Below are positions 15,449 to 25,100 of a stretch of DNA of 35,756 nucleotides, piece after piece. A program made the translations under genes and the position numbers. How positions within the stretch are numbered: position 1 is the first letter of the stretch; every line of letters starts with the position of its first letter. The notes under the pieces were generated by a model, which had not been told where the DNA came from, did not search any database, and saw only the letters and a list, made by a program, of their open reading frames with translations. Source of the stretch: Clostridia bacterium (GTDB lineage: Bacteria > Bacillota > Clostridia > Christensenellales > Aristaeellaceae); NCBI GenBank assembly GCA_017936765.1, contig JAGBEX010000018.1, positions 1 to 35,756 on the forward strand, given 5' to 3'.

Positions 15449-16714
15449 TTATTCGCCCCTTTCGATCTCAACGGTCACGGTGTCGTTCAGCTTGGCCACG
15501 ATCTCCGGCTTCAGAGTCACCACGGCCATTTCGCCGGGGGTGAAGATGGGCGCCTTCTTGCGGGCGATCTCCTCATTGCCGCACTTCACGATGCAGGTGG
15601 CCTTGCGGAACACGCGGTCGGGACGGAACATGAGGTCAACGGACTCGTTCACGCCCTTGCGGATGCGCTGGGGAACGGTGCCGCGCACACCATTGCTATC
15701 CTTTACGGCGATGGTCTCGCCGGTCTCGATCTGGCCCCGGGCATAGGCAGCGGCGGCGCGGCCAGCCTTGAAGCTCTCGTTGGACACATGATCCACCAGG
15801 TCATGCACGTGCAGCACATTGCCGCAGGCAAAGATGCCCGGCACGCTGGTCTGCAGCACATCGTCCACCTCCGCGCCGGAGGTGAGGGGAGAAAGCTTCA
15901 CGCCTGCACCCTGGGACAGCTCGTTTTCCGGGATCAGGCCCACGGAGAGCAGCAGGGTGTCGCAGTCGAAGTGGATCTCAGTGCCGGGGATGGGCTGGCG
16001 GTTCTCGTCCACCTTGGCCACGGTGACGCCGGAGAGGCGCTCCTTGCCCTGAATGTCGATGACGGTGTGGCTGAGGTACAGCGGGATGTCATAGTCGTTC
16101 AGGCATTGCACGATGTTGCGGTTCAAGCCGGAGGAATAGGGCATCAGCTCCACGCAGGCCAGCACCTTTGCGCCCTGGAGCGTCATGCGGCGGGCCATGA
16201 TCAGGCCAATGTCGCCGCTGCCCAGGATCACCACGCGCTTGCCGGGCATGTAGCCTTCCAGGTTCACGAACTTCTGGGCGGTACCGGCGGAATAGATGCC
16301 GGCACAGCGGGTGCCGGGGGTAGCCAGCGCCCCGCGGGGACGCTCGCGGCAGCCCATGGCCAGGATGATGGCCTTGGCCTTGATGATTTGCAGGCCATGC
16401 TCGCTGCTGACGCAGGTCACGGTGTGGTCGGCCTCAACGGAAAGCACGGTGGTATCGCATTGGATGTAGATGCCCAGCTTCCTGGCCTTGTCGATATCCC
16501 GCTGGGCGTATTCGGGGCCGGTCAGCTCTTCCTTGAAGCGGTGGAGGCCGAAGCCGTTGTGGATGCACTGGCGCAGGATGCCGCCGGGGTTGTGTTCGCG
16601 CTCAATGACCATCAGGTTGTCGATGCCGTCTTCCTTGGCGGCGATGGCGGCGGCCAGACCAGCGGGGCCAGCACCCACCACCAGCACATCAACGGTCATG
16701 ATGGGATCAGTCAT
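15449..16714 (-). CDS. NAD(P)/FAD-dependent oxidoreductase
   Basis: A 421-residue pyridine-nucleotide-disulfide-type flavoprotein. It has an N-terminal FAD Rossmann motif VVGAGPAGLAAAIAAKEDG (about residues 12-30), the IERE-HNPGGILRQC substrate-side loop, a second dinucleotide motif VVILGSGDIGLIMARR (about residues 162-177), and FACGNVLHVHDLVD, the second FAD block. It overlaps the upstream flavoprotein gene by eight bases and is followed by the DUF1667 gene. The trio resembles clostridial anaerobic glycerol-3-phosphate dehydrogenase-like sets, but no glpK or glpF is nearby, so glycerol-3-phosphate is only the likeliest substrate. Confidence 0.9.
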   Translation of the reverse strand: MTDPIMTVDVLVVGAGPAGLAAAIAAKEDGIDNLMVIEREHNPGGILRQCIHNGFGLHRFKEELTGPEYAQRDIDKARKLGIYIQCDTTVLSVEADHTVTCVSSEHGLQIIKAKAIILAMGCRERPRGALATPGTRCAGIYSAGTAQKFVNLEGYMPGKRVVILGSGDIGLIMARRMTLQGAKVLACVELMPYSSGLNRNIVQCLNDYDIPLYLSHTVIDIQGKERLSGVTVAKVDENRQPIPGTEIHFDCDTLLLSVGLIPENELSQGAGVKLSPLTSGAEVDDVLQTSVPGIFACGNVLHVHDLVDHVSNESFKAGRAAAAYARGQIETGETIAVKDSNGVRGTVPQRIRKGVNESVDLMFRPDRVFRKATCIVKCGNEEIARKKAPIFTPGEMAVVTLKPEIVAKLNDTVTVEIERGE

Positions 16715-18170
16715 GGCAGCAGCCCTCCTTCATAGCGTCCTGGATGGTACCGGTGAGCAGGCGGCTTGCACCGCCGCACTTGGTGACTTCCGTCATGGGG
16801 ATGCCCAGCTCCTCGGCAATGATCTCCGCCACACGGGGGGAGCAGAAGCCACCCTGGCAGCGGCCCATGCCTGCACGGGTGCGGCGCTTCACGCCATCGA
16901 TGGTGGTGGCACCCACAGGGCGACGGATGGCGGCACGGATCTCCGCCTCGGTCACCACTTCGCACCGGCACACCAGCTTGCCATAGAGGGGATCGGCAGC
17001 CACGGCGGCGGCGCGCTCCTCGTTGCTCATGGCATGGAAGGGCTTGGGCAGGGGCTTGGCGGGCTTGTAGTCGGCCTTTTTGGCCAGACCCTGCTCTTCG
17101 GCGATCTGCTTGCCCAGCATTTCGGCAATGGCGGGGGCAGAGCTGAGGCCGGGGCTTTCGATGCCCACGGTCTCGTAGGCATTGGTGCGGCCGGAAACGG
17201 CACCGATGATGAAATCGCCCTTGGCCTCGTGGGCGCGGATGCCGGAGAAATTGGTGATGGTGCCACGGGGAGAGGCGGCAGGCCAGGTGAGCTTGCTCTT
17301 CTCCAGCACGAACTGCAGGCCTTCAGCGGTGGTGGACACGTCCAGGGCATCGGGGATATCCTCGGCAGAGGGTCCCAGCAGGATGTTGCCATGCACCGTG
17401 GGGGACACCAGCACGCCCTTGCCCATCTTGGTGGGGCATTGGAACATGGTCATGGTGAAGGGCAGGGGAGACACACGGTCCATGAGATAATACTGGCCGC
17501 GGCGGTTGATGATTTCACGCTTGTCGTCGCTCATCATATTATGGATGGTGGCGCTGCCCACGCCTGCGCAGTTGATGACCACCTTGCAGGTATATTCGCC
17601 GCTGGTGGCCTGCACGTGCCACAGGCCGTCCTCGCCCTGCCATACATTGGTGACTTCCTCGTTCATGCGGAAGGTGACGCCGTTGAGGGCGGCATGATCC
17701 GCCAGGGCGAAGGTCAGTTCATAGGGGCTGGTGAGGCCGGAGGTGGGGGCATACAGGGCGCACAGCACCTCGGGGTTGGTGTTGGGTTCCATGGCCAGGA
17801 TCTCGTCCCGCTCCACCAGGCGCACACCAGGAACACCGTTGTCGATGCCCTGCTGCACCAGATTTTCGATGGTCTTGCGGTCGTCCTCGGTAAAGCCGAT
17901 GACCAGCGCGCCGGGCTGACCATAGGGAACGCCCAGCTCCTGGCACAGCTCAGGATACATGGTGGCGCCTTCCACGTTCAGCTTGGCCTTCATGGTGCCG
18001 GGGTGGGCGTCGAAGCCCGCATGGACGATACCGCTGTTGGCCTTGGATGCACCCTCGGCCACATCCGCGCCGCGGTCGATCACGGTGAGCTGCACATCAT
18101 AGCGGCTCAGCACCCGTGCCAGGGCGCAGCCGGTGACGCCCGCGCCGATCAGGAGAATTTCGCTATACAA
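16707..18170 (-). CDS. GlpA-like FAD-dependent oxidoreductase with BFD-type [2Fe-2S] domain
   Basis: A 487-residue D-amino-acid-oxidase-fold flavoprotein related to anaerobic glycerol-3-phosphate dehydrogenase subunit A and L-2-hydroxyglutarate oxidase. N-terminal FAD motif IGAGVTGCALARVLSRYD (residues 7-24), SKANSGIVHAGFDAHPGTMK, and NCAGVGSATIH in mid-protein. The C-terminal 100 residues hold a BFD-like cluster domain with CRCEVVTEAEI and CQGGFCSPRV. The start is TTG at 18170, nine bases after AAGGAGG; there is no ATG or GTG in a fitting place. First gene of the operon. It would oxidise a hydroxy acid or glycerol phosphate and pass electrons through its cluster to the partner proteins. Confidence 0.88.
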   Translation of the reverse strand: MYSEILLIGAGVTGCALARVLSRYDVQLTVIDRGADVAEGASKANSGIVHAGFDAHPGTMKAKLNVEGATMYPELCQELGVPYGQPGALVIGFTEDDRKTIENLVQQGIDNGVPGVRLVERDEILAMEPNTNPEVLCALYAPTSGLTSPYELTFALADHAALNGVTFRMNEEVTNVWQGEDGLWHVQATSGEYTCKVVINCAGVGSATIHNMMSDDKREIINRRGQYYLMDRVSPLPFTMTMFQCPTKMGKGVLVSPTVHGNILLGPSAEDIPDALDVSTTAEGLQFVLEKSKLTWPAASPRGTITNFSGIRAHEAKGDFIIGAVSGRTNAYETVGIESPGLSSAPAIAEMLGKQIAEEQGLAKKADYKPAKPLPKPFHAMSNEERAAAVAADPLYGKLVCRCEVVTEAEIRAAIRRPVGATTIDGVKRRTRAGMGRCQGGFCSPRVAEIIAEELGIPMTEVTKCGGASRLLTGTIQDAMKEGCCHD

Positions 18171-18207
18171 AAGGATCTGCCTCCTTCTTGAGGATCTGAT
18201 TCAAAAC

Positions 18208-18213
18208 ATTATA
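18208..18213 (-). promoter_or_regulatory. -10 box of the flavoprotein operon
   Basis: Consensus TATAAT with extended TGTGC on the minus strand, 38 bp before the TTG start. The -35 is poor. A small inverted repeat TCCAA-TG-TTGGA (18224-18235) lies in the spacer and could bind a regulator. Confidence 0.55.
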
Positions 18214-18325
18214 GCACATTTTCTCCAATGTTGGAAGCGTTACACGTAAGAAGCGGATTTTTTTGCCCTTGGACCCAAATTCTGCGGTTTTCAGACAGCA
18301 AATTGTATCAATTGTGTTCAATTTA

Positions 18326-18354
18326 GTGACAAATGCCCCCGGATTGTGTATAAT
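18326..18354 (+). promoter_or_regulatory. Promoter of the secreted acidic protein gene
   Basis: GTGACA, 17-bp spacer, TATAAT; 47 bp before the ATG. An AT-rich stretch with repeated CAATT lies just upstream. Confidence 0.7.
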
Positions 18355-18400
18355 GACGGTGTCATGGCAAAACTAAACCGATTTTGGGAGGTTACTATCA

Positions 18401-19900
18401 ATGAAGAAATTCACTGCTGTGCTGTTGGCTCTGCTGATGATGGCGCTGCCCGTGCTGGGCATGGCTGCCTCTCCTGCGGAGATGATCGAGGGCGCTGCCG
18501 CTGCGGGCCAGCCCATCCACACCGCCGTCACCTTTGACGCCGGCACCATTCCCGGCCTGGATGCCGAGACCGCCGCGATGGTCAATGACCTGATCGACGC
18601 CCTGGGCTTCACTACCGATACCCAGGAGAACCAGACCAACTTCGCCATGCAGCTCTCCGGCACGGATGTGCTGACCCTGGCCTGGGCCACCGAGGGCGAG
18701 GATACCTACATCAACTCCAACCTGCTGGGCGGCACCATTGCCTTCAATGCCACCGAGGGTGACGTGATCATCGACCATCTGCTGAAGATGGCTGTGGACG
18801 CCGATATGCTCACCGAGAGCGACGTGGCCGAAGTGAAGCAGGCCATTGAGCAGGTCAAGACCCAGGTGAATACCCAGGTGGAGGCCATCGACCTGGAGAA
18901 CCTCGACATGACTGCGCTGCTGACCGTTGTGGAAGAGCTGATGGAGAAGGTGACCACCGGCGAAGTGACCCAGCAGCCCAAGAACAGCGATCCCGCTGCC
19001 ACCGTGATCACCATAAAGCTCACGGGCGAGGACATCGCCAAGGTGTACAAGGTGATCTTCGACGTGATGAAGAACGTGCCTCAGTTCACCCAGGCGCTGG
19101 AATCTGCTGACCTGACCATGAACGGTGAGAAGGTCACCGCTGACGAGATGATCGCCAAGCTGCCCGAACTGGCCGACCAGATCGGCGCCATGGTGCAGGG
19201 CGAGATCCCCGTGGAGATCTACCTGGACGAGGCTGGCGAGCCTGTGTATGGCATCATGTCCATGACCATGAAGGCCGAGGACGAAAACGGCAAGGAAGAG
19301 ACCATCACCATGGATATGGACTTTGCCCGCCGCACCGTGAACGAGGGCGTGACCTACGCCGTGACCATCCGCGCTGAGGATGCCAACGACGAGGGTGTGT
19401 CCATCACCGTGGACGTGCTGGAAACTGAAGCGCTGACCACCACCAATGTGGGCGTCGCCAGCATCGAGAACGGCGTGTCCGAGCCTGTGATCACTGTGAG
19501 CGTGCTGCTGAACAAGAACTACGGCGAGACCAAGTCCGAGGAGAACATGATCGTGGACGTGGTGGTCACCGACAGCGACAGCGGCGAGGAGATCTCCTTC
19601 AAGATCGACATGGATTCCGAGGCCGAGGTGCTGGCCGATGGCGGCGTGCAGTATGAGGCTGAAATGGATCTGTACATCCTGGGCATGGAAGAAGAGCTGT
19701 TCACCATCGAGGTGGAGCAGCTGAGCGGCAAGGCCGTGGATTCCATCGTGACGGCTGACGCGGTTCGCCCCGGCACCATGACCGAGGACGAAGTTGCCCA
19801 GTATGTGAACAATGACGTGATGAACGCTCTGATGAACGCCCTGATGGGTCTGGTGCAGAACCTGCCCGCCAGCGTGCTGAGCCTGGTCATGGAAATGTAA
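18401..19900 (+). CDS. Secreted acidic protein of unknown function
   Basis: A 499-residue exported protein: signal peptide MKKFTAVLLALLMMALPVLG with cleavage probable after GMA (about residue 22), no lipobox. The rest is strongly acidic and beta-rich, with alternating strand patterns (ITIKLTGEDIAKVYKVIFDVM, GVTYAVTIRAEDANDEGVS, ENMIVDVVVTDSDSGEEIS) and Met-rich hydrophobic ends. It looks like a large extracytoplasmic beta-sheet protein similar in style to clostridial lipoprotein-like binding proteins, but no known domain is recognised. GGGAGG precedes the ATG by nine bases; own promoter and terminator. No catalytic motif is evident. Confidence 0.7.
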   Translation: MKKFTAVLLALLMMALPVLGMAASPAEMIEGAAAAGQPIHTAVTFDAGTIPGLDAETAAMVNDLIDALGFTTDTQENQTNFAMQLSGTDVLTLAWATEGEDTYINSNLLGGTIAFNATEGDVIIDHLLKMAVDADMLTESDVAEVKQAIEQVKTQVNTQVEAIDLENLDMTALLTVVEELMEKVTTGEVTQQPKNSDPAATVITIKLTGEDIAKVYKVIFDVMKNVPQFTQALESADLTMNGEKVTADEMIAKLPELADQIGAMVQGEIPVEIYLDEAGEPVYGIMSMTMKAEDENGKEETITMDMDFARRTVNEGVTYAVTIRAEDANDEGVSITVDVLETEALTTTNVGVASIENGVSEPVITVSVLLNKNYGETKSEENMIVDVVVTDSDSGEEISFKIDMDSEAEVLADGGVQYEAEMDLYILGMEEELFTIEVEQLSGKAVDSIVTADAVRPGTMTEDEVAQYVNNDVMNALMNALMGLVQNLPASVLSLVMEM

Positions 19901-19913
19901 GTTCGTAACGGTG

Positions 19914-19950
19914 GAAGGGAGAGGCTGCAAGGCTTCTCCCTTCTTCTTTT
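19914..19950 (+). terminator. Intrinsic terminator
   Basis: Stem GAAGGGAGAGGC pairs with GGCTTCTCCCTTC-side bases (12 bp with one wobble), then TTCTTTT. It ends the secreted acidic protein transcript. Confidence 0.85.
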
Positions 19951-19962
19951 GTTAAGAAAATA

Positions 19963-19991
19963 TTGCAAACGCGGGGAAAGCGTGCTATACT
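19963..19991 (+). promoter_or_regulatory. Promoter of the CNNM/CorC gene
   Basis: TTGCAA, 17-bp spacer, TATACT with extended -10 TGC. The predicted start near 19998 argues against the upstream ATG at 20002 as the translation start. Confidence 0.7.
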
Positions 19992-20049
19992 ATAGATTGG
20001 TATGGAGCATCCATTTCCATGCCACCAATATGTAGAAGGAGTGATCATT

Positions 20050-21408
20050 TTGTCTTCCGACCCATGGGGAGGTCCCTTGCTGCTTCAGCTGATCCTGATT
20101 CTTGTCAATGGTTGGTTTGCCGCCACTGAGGTTGCCGTCCTTTCTCTGAACGAGGCCAAGCTGCGCCACGATGCAGACGAAGGCGACAAGGTGGCTGAGC
20201 AGCTGCTGAAACTGTCCGAATCGCCCAATAAGTTCCTTTCCACCATTCAGGTGTGCATCACCCTGGCGGGCTTCCTGGGTTCCGCATTCGCTGCGGATCA
20301 GTTTGCTTCCCGTCTGGCTGGCGCTGTGCAGAGCTTCATTCCGCTGGATGCGGCCACCCTCAACACCATCTGCGTGGTGATCATCACCCTGATCCTGTCC
20401 TACTTCACCCTGGTGTTTGGCGAGCTGGTTCCCAAGCGCATTGCCATGCATCACCCGGATAAAATGGCGCGCATGGCGCTGGGTGTTCTGCGGTTCTGCT
20501 CCAGCGCGTTCAAGCCCATTGTGTGGCTGCTCTCCGTGAGTACCAATGGTGTGCTGCGCCTGGTGGGCATCGACCCCAATGCCGAGGAGGAAGAGGTCAC
20601 CGAGGAAGAGATCCGCATGATGGTGGACATGGGCGGCGAGACCGGCGCCATCGAAGAGGCAGAGAAGGAGATGATCGAGAACATCTTCGAGTTCAACAAC
20701 CTCTCTGCCGAGGACGTGATGACCCACCGCACCGACGTGTTCAGCATCTGGGTTGGGGACGACCATGATACCATCCTCAAGACCATCCGGGAGTCCGGCC
20801 TGAGCCGCTTCCCGGTGTACAACGAGGATATGGACGATATCGTGGGTGTGCTGTCCACCCGCAGCTTCCTGCTCAACGCCGCATCCGATGCGCCCAAGCC
20901 CATCCGCGAGCTGATCCGCGAGGCATACTTTGTGCCGGAGACCGTGCAGGCCGATGCTCTCTTCCGCGATATGCAGAAGAAGCGCATCCACATGGCCATC
21001 GTGGTGGATGAATACGGCGGCATGAGCGGCATCGTGACCATGGAGGACCTGCTGGAAGAGATCGTGGGCAATATCTACGACGAGACCGACCACAAGGTGG
21101 AGGCCGAGATCCAGCTGGTGGAGGAGCGCACCTGGCGCGTGGCCGGTACCGCTCCCCTGGAGGACGTGGCCGAGGCGCTGGACATCGACCTGCCCCTGGA
21201 AGAGGAATACGATACCCTGGGCGGCCTGATCTTCAGCCAGTTCACCACCATTCCCCAGGATGGATCCAACCCGGAGGTCACCGTGCATGGCCTGCACATC
21301 CAGGTGGAGAAGATCGAGGATCACCGCGTGGAATATGCCCTGGTGACCGTGCTGCCTGATGAAACCCAGCAGCCGGAAGAGGGCAGCGAGGAAGAGAAGC
21401 ATGATTGA
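20050..21408 (+). CDS. CNNM/CBS/CorC-domain membrane protein (hemolysin C family)
   Basis: A 452-residue integral membrane protein with a DUF21 (CNNM) domain of about 180 residues and four hydrophobic segments (LLLQLILILVNGWFAATEVAVLSLN, FLSTIQVCITLAGFLGSAFAA), then two CBS motifs (about residues 195-325: EDVMTHRTDVFSIW, AIVVDEYGGMSGIVTMED) and a C-terminal CorC/HlyC domain (DHKVEAEIQLVEERTWRVAG). Members are linked to magnesium or cobalt efflux. The start is probably TTG at 20050, eight bases after AAGGAG; the in-frame ATG at 20002 lies at the predicted transcription start. It overlaps the next gene by eight bases. Confidence 0.9.
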   Translation: MSSDPWGGPLLLQLILILVNGWFAATEVAVLSLNEAKLRHDADEGDKVAEQLLKLSESPNKFLSTIQVCITLAGFLGSAFAADQFASRLAGAVQSFIPLDAATLNTICVVIITLILSYFTLVFGELVPKRIAMHHPDKMARMALGVLRFCSSAFKPIVWLLSVSTNGVLRLVGIDPNAEEEEVTEEEIRMMVDMGGETGAIEEAEKEMIENIFEFNNLSAEDVMTHRTDVFSIWVGDDHDTILKTIRESGLSRFPVYNEDMDDIVGVLSTRSFLLNAASDAPKPIRELIREAYFVPETVQADALFRDMQKKRIHMAIVVDEYGGMSGIVTMEDLLEEIVGNIYDETDHKVEAEIQLVEERTWRVAGTAPLEDVAEALDIDLPLEEEYDTLGGLIFSQFTTIPQDGSNPEVTVHGLHIQVEKIEDHRVEYALVTVLPDETQQPEEGSEEEKHD

Positions 21409-21928
21409 TAACGCCCTGTTTGTCACCAGCGGCACGCTGGATGAGGCGTTCTTCCACGAGAATGCCAAGTATATGCTCACCGGCAAGTTCAACCGCAAAA
21501 GGCTGATCCTGGCCGCTGCGGTCACTGCGCTGTGCGTCGGCGAGGCCTTCTGGTTCAGGAGCTGGGCGTTCATGTGGATCCTGCTTGCCTACTGGGCGAC
21601 CTACATCCCCTTTACCCTGTGGTATCGCAAAAGCGCGGCAAAGACGTCCATCAAGCGCTTTCAGGAGACCTATTCCCAGGGCAAGTGCGAGCTGACCACC
21701 GCCTGCACCCCCGAGGGTGTTTGGACCGAAAACCACACCTCCGGCGGCTCCGGCACCATTGGGTACGAGCATCTGCACACCATGGCCGTGGCCGACCACG
21801 CCTACATTCTGCTGACCAAGGCCGGGCAGTACACCGTGTGCTTCACGGATGCGCTGTCCCAGCAGGAGAAGGCCGACCTGCGGGCGTACCTGTGTGAAAA
21901 GGCGCCGAAGATGAAGGTTATCCGATAA
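21401..21928 (+). CDS. YcxB-like membrane protein
   Basis: A 175-residue protein with two adjacent membrane helices at about residues 33-50 and 52-70 (LILAAAVTALCVGEAFW, WAFMWILLAYWATYIPFTL) and a C-terminal YcxB-like domain (YSQGKCELTTACTPEGVWTENHTSGGSGTIGYEHL split across strands), ending in YLCEKAPKMKVI. YcxB family proteins have no assigned function. The ATG overlaps the preceding CorC gene by eight bases, so translation is likely coupled. A terminator follows ten bases later. Confidence 0.75.
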   Translation: MIDNALFVTSGTLDEAFFHENAKYMLTGKFNRKRLILAAAVTALCVGEAFWFRSWAFMWILLAYWATYIPFTLWYRKSAAKTSIKRFQETYSQGKCELTTACTPEGVWTENHTSGGSGTIGYEHLHTMAVADHAYILLTKAGQYTVCFTDALSQQEKADLRAYLCEKAPKMKVIR

Positions 21929-21937
21929 AAATGATTT

Positions 21938-21970
21938 CACCGCTGCACGACACAAGCAGCGGTGTTTTTT
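21938..21970 (+). terminator. Intrinsic terminator after the YcxB-like gene
   Basis: Stem CACCGCTGC (21938-21946) with GCAGCGGTG (21956-21964) and TTTTTT. Confidence 0.92.
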
Positions 21971-22002
21971 ATGTAAATCTTCGCTTGCCAAGCCCGGAAA
22001 GG

Positions 22003-22031
22003 TTGACAATCTGCCCCGGTTGATTTACCAT
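22003..22031 (+). promoter_or_regulatory. Promoter of the large SdrD_B-like protein gene
   Basis: TTGACA with a 17-bp spacer and TACCAT (4 of 6), 85 bp before the ATG. The leader of about 78 bases shows no obvious structure. Confidence 0.5.
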
Positions 22032-22115
22032 GTAATTTGGTATTCTGTCTAATGATATCAGGACATGAAATAACAGCGGGCGCTTATGCCCGGTGCATAC
22101 GGAGGAATCCGGCTT

Positions 22116-25100
22116 ATGAAGATGGTTTGCAAGAAGATCGTGGCCCTGCTGGCCTGCATGATGCTGCTGATGAGCATGATGCACACCGCCCTGGCGGCCT
22201 GGACGACGCTGGAGGTGAACTTCCAGGGTCTTACTGCCCAGGCTGGCGGCCAATGGCGCATGGAGAAGCTGACTGGCTCTTTCAGCGTGCAGCAGAACGG
22301 CCAGGAGATCGGCCGACTGGTGGCTGACAGCAAGGGCAGCAGCATGGTGACGCTGGAAAGCACCGCCAATGTGCTGCTGGTGCCGGACATGGCCACCATG
22401 CCCGAGGGCTATCTGATCCAGCAGGCCGGGTACTCCGCGTCCGTCGCCTCCGGCCGACTGAACGCTGCCCTGGTGATGGTCTATGCCGATGCGGGTCTGT
22501 TCGCCCTGCAGACCAAGGGGGAGAACACCTTTACCCTCACCAACAGCCTGGAGGAAGCGGTGCTGACCTTCACCACCGATGCGGATGGCAGCTACGCCCT
22601 GCCGGAAGCCTTGCCCGCTGGCGTGTACACGGTGCATCATGAGAAGGGCGAGACCGTCTGGCCTGACTTTGCCCTGACGCTGACGGCTTATCGCGGCGCG
22701 GCGGAGCAGATCACCCTGGTGGACGAAGCCTACGCCCTGGCCAACAGCCTGGAGCCTGTGGAGCTTACGCCCGAACCCACGGAGGTACCTACTGAAGAGC
22801 CTACTCCCGAACCTACTGCGGTTCCCACGGAAGTTCCTACCGAAGAGCCTACCCCCGAACCCACGGAAGTTCCTACCGAGGAACCCACTCCCGAACCTAC
22901 TGCGGTTCCTACCGAGGAACCCACTCCCGAACCCACGGAAGTACCTACCGAGGAACCTACCCCCGAACCTACTGCAGTTCCCACCGAGGAACCCACTCCC
23001 GAACCTACTGCGGTTCCCACCGAGGAGCCTACTCCTGAACCCACCGAAGAACCCACTCCCGAACCCACGGAAGTTCCTACCGAAAAACCTACCCTCGAAC
23101 CCACGGAAGTTCCTACCGAGGAGCCGACTCCTGAACCTACGGAAGTTCCTACTCCCGCACCCACGGAGGTTCCCACCGAGGAACCCACTCTTGAACCTAC
23201 GGAAGTTCCCACTCCCGAACCCACCGAAGTTCCCACCGAAGAGCCTACTCCCGAACCTACTGCCGAACCCACGGCTGTGCCGGTGGGCGAGCCTGTGATG
23301 CTGGTGGAGTTGCCTGCGGATGAGACGGCGGCCAGCCTGAATGTCCGCGTGTACAACGACCGCAACAGCAACGGCGCCCGCAACAATTATGACGGCGGTG
23401 TGCAGGATGTGGTGCTGGAGCTGATCCCTGTGGGCAGCGATGCCCCCATTGCCGTGGTGGCCACCGACAAGAAGGCCGAACCCACCTTTGAGGGTATCCC
23501 CGCCGGGCAGTATCAGCTGCGGGTCACCATGCCCCTGGGTCGCGGCTTCAGCAAGACCGGCGACCTGGAACACCCCACCTCCGGCAACATCATGGAATAC
23601 AGCCTGGACAATGTGCAGCTCAGCCCGGTGTTGGAGCTGGCGGCGGGGGAGAAGCGCACGGTGGCCATTGGTACCACCACGCTTTCCGGCATCAGCGGTA
23701 CGGCCTGGGATGATGTGAACGGCGATGGTATCATGCAGGACGACGAACCCGGCCAGGAGGGTGTGTTCATCTCCCTGGTGGGCATCAACAATGGCCTGGT
23801 GTATGAGTATACCACCGACGAGACCGGCGAGTTCTACCTCAGCCAGGTGAAGCCCGGCAATTACAAAATGACCGTCACCACGCCGGAAGGCACCATGTTC
23901 ACCAAGTATTCTAAGACCGGCGGCTCCGCCCGCTCCTACTTCACCACCGAGGGCAAGCGCACCGATACCCGCTCCTTCAAGCTGGAGGAGGGTGAGGTGT
24001 TCAAGAACCGCCACATCGGCGTGGTGGGCGATGGCGTGATCGAGGCCTTCTGCTTCCTGGATGCCAACTTCAACGGCCGCTACGACCAGGGCGAAGCGCC
24101 CCTGGCCGGTGCGGAGATCCAGGTGATCAAAAACAACGGCAAGACCCTGACCCGCGCCACCTCCGGCGAGGATGGTATTGCCCGCGCCGGTGCGCTGCGC
24201 AACGGTACCTATAGCGTCAGCGCCACCATCCCCGAGGGCTATGCCTTCACCTGCACGGCGGAGGGCGGCAACCCCTTTGAGAACAACAATGGCCGCCGCA
24301 AGGACACCGTGAAGGACGTCACGGTGGATACCGCCACCAAGACCACCATGTACCTGGGTGCGGTGGTGCCTGCCACCATCACCGGCGTGGCCTACCTGGA
24401 CGATAACTTCTCCGGCACCCAGGATGCGGGCGAGGACGTGGTCTCCGGCCTGCTGGTGGCGCTGCTGGACGAAAACGGCGAGAAGCTCACCGTGGATCGC
24501 ACCACGGTGAAGGGTAAGTACATCTTCGAGGGCCTGAACCCCGGCACCTATTCCATGCGCCTGGAGGCCAAGGCGGGCTACGCCTTCACCAAGCTGGGCG
24601 AGGGCAACTACTTCCTCAACACCGGCGACGGCAAGGGGCAAACGAACCCCTTCACCGTAGCCATGGGCGCGCAGCTCACGGGCATGGACATCGGCCAGAT
24701 CCTCCCCGGCACGGTGCAGGGCAGCGTGTTTGCCGATGCCAACGACAATGGCGTGCAGGATGGCACCGAGGCTGGCTTTACCGGCACGGTGGTGCGCCTG
24801 ATGAGCGATGAGGGCGAGCATTTCGCTGCCACCATCGGTGAGGACGGCGCGTTCTGCTTCGATGCGGTGATGCCCGGCCGGTATTACCTGCAATACGAGC
24901 TTCCCGGCGAGAGCGCCTTTGCCAAGGTGACCAGCGGCGGCAATACCATTGCTGCGGTGGGCAACCTGGGCCAGGGCGAGTGGTTCGACTTCAAGGTGGG
25001 CGACGAAGTGAACGCTCCCCTGTGCGGTGGCCTGAAGCTGGGCAGCATCACCGGCGTGGCCTTTGCTGACCACAACGGCAGCGGCACCCAGGAAGAGGGC

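Noticed and set aside
16470..18191. 573-codon plus-strand frame opposite the flavoprotein genes
   Set aside because: Antisense shadow rich in Gly/Ala/His; the minus-strand frames have full flavoprotein motifs.
20002..20049. ATG at 20002 as start of the CorC-family gene
   Set aside because: It lies only about four bases from the predicted transcription start and has no ribosome binding site; TTG at 20050 follows AAGGAG.
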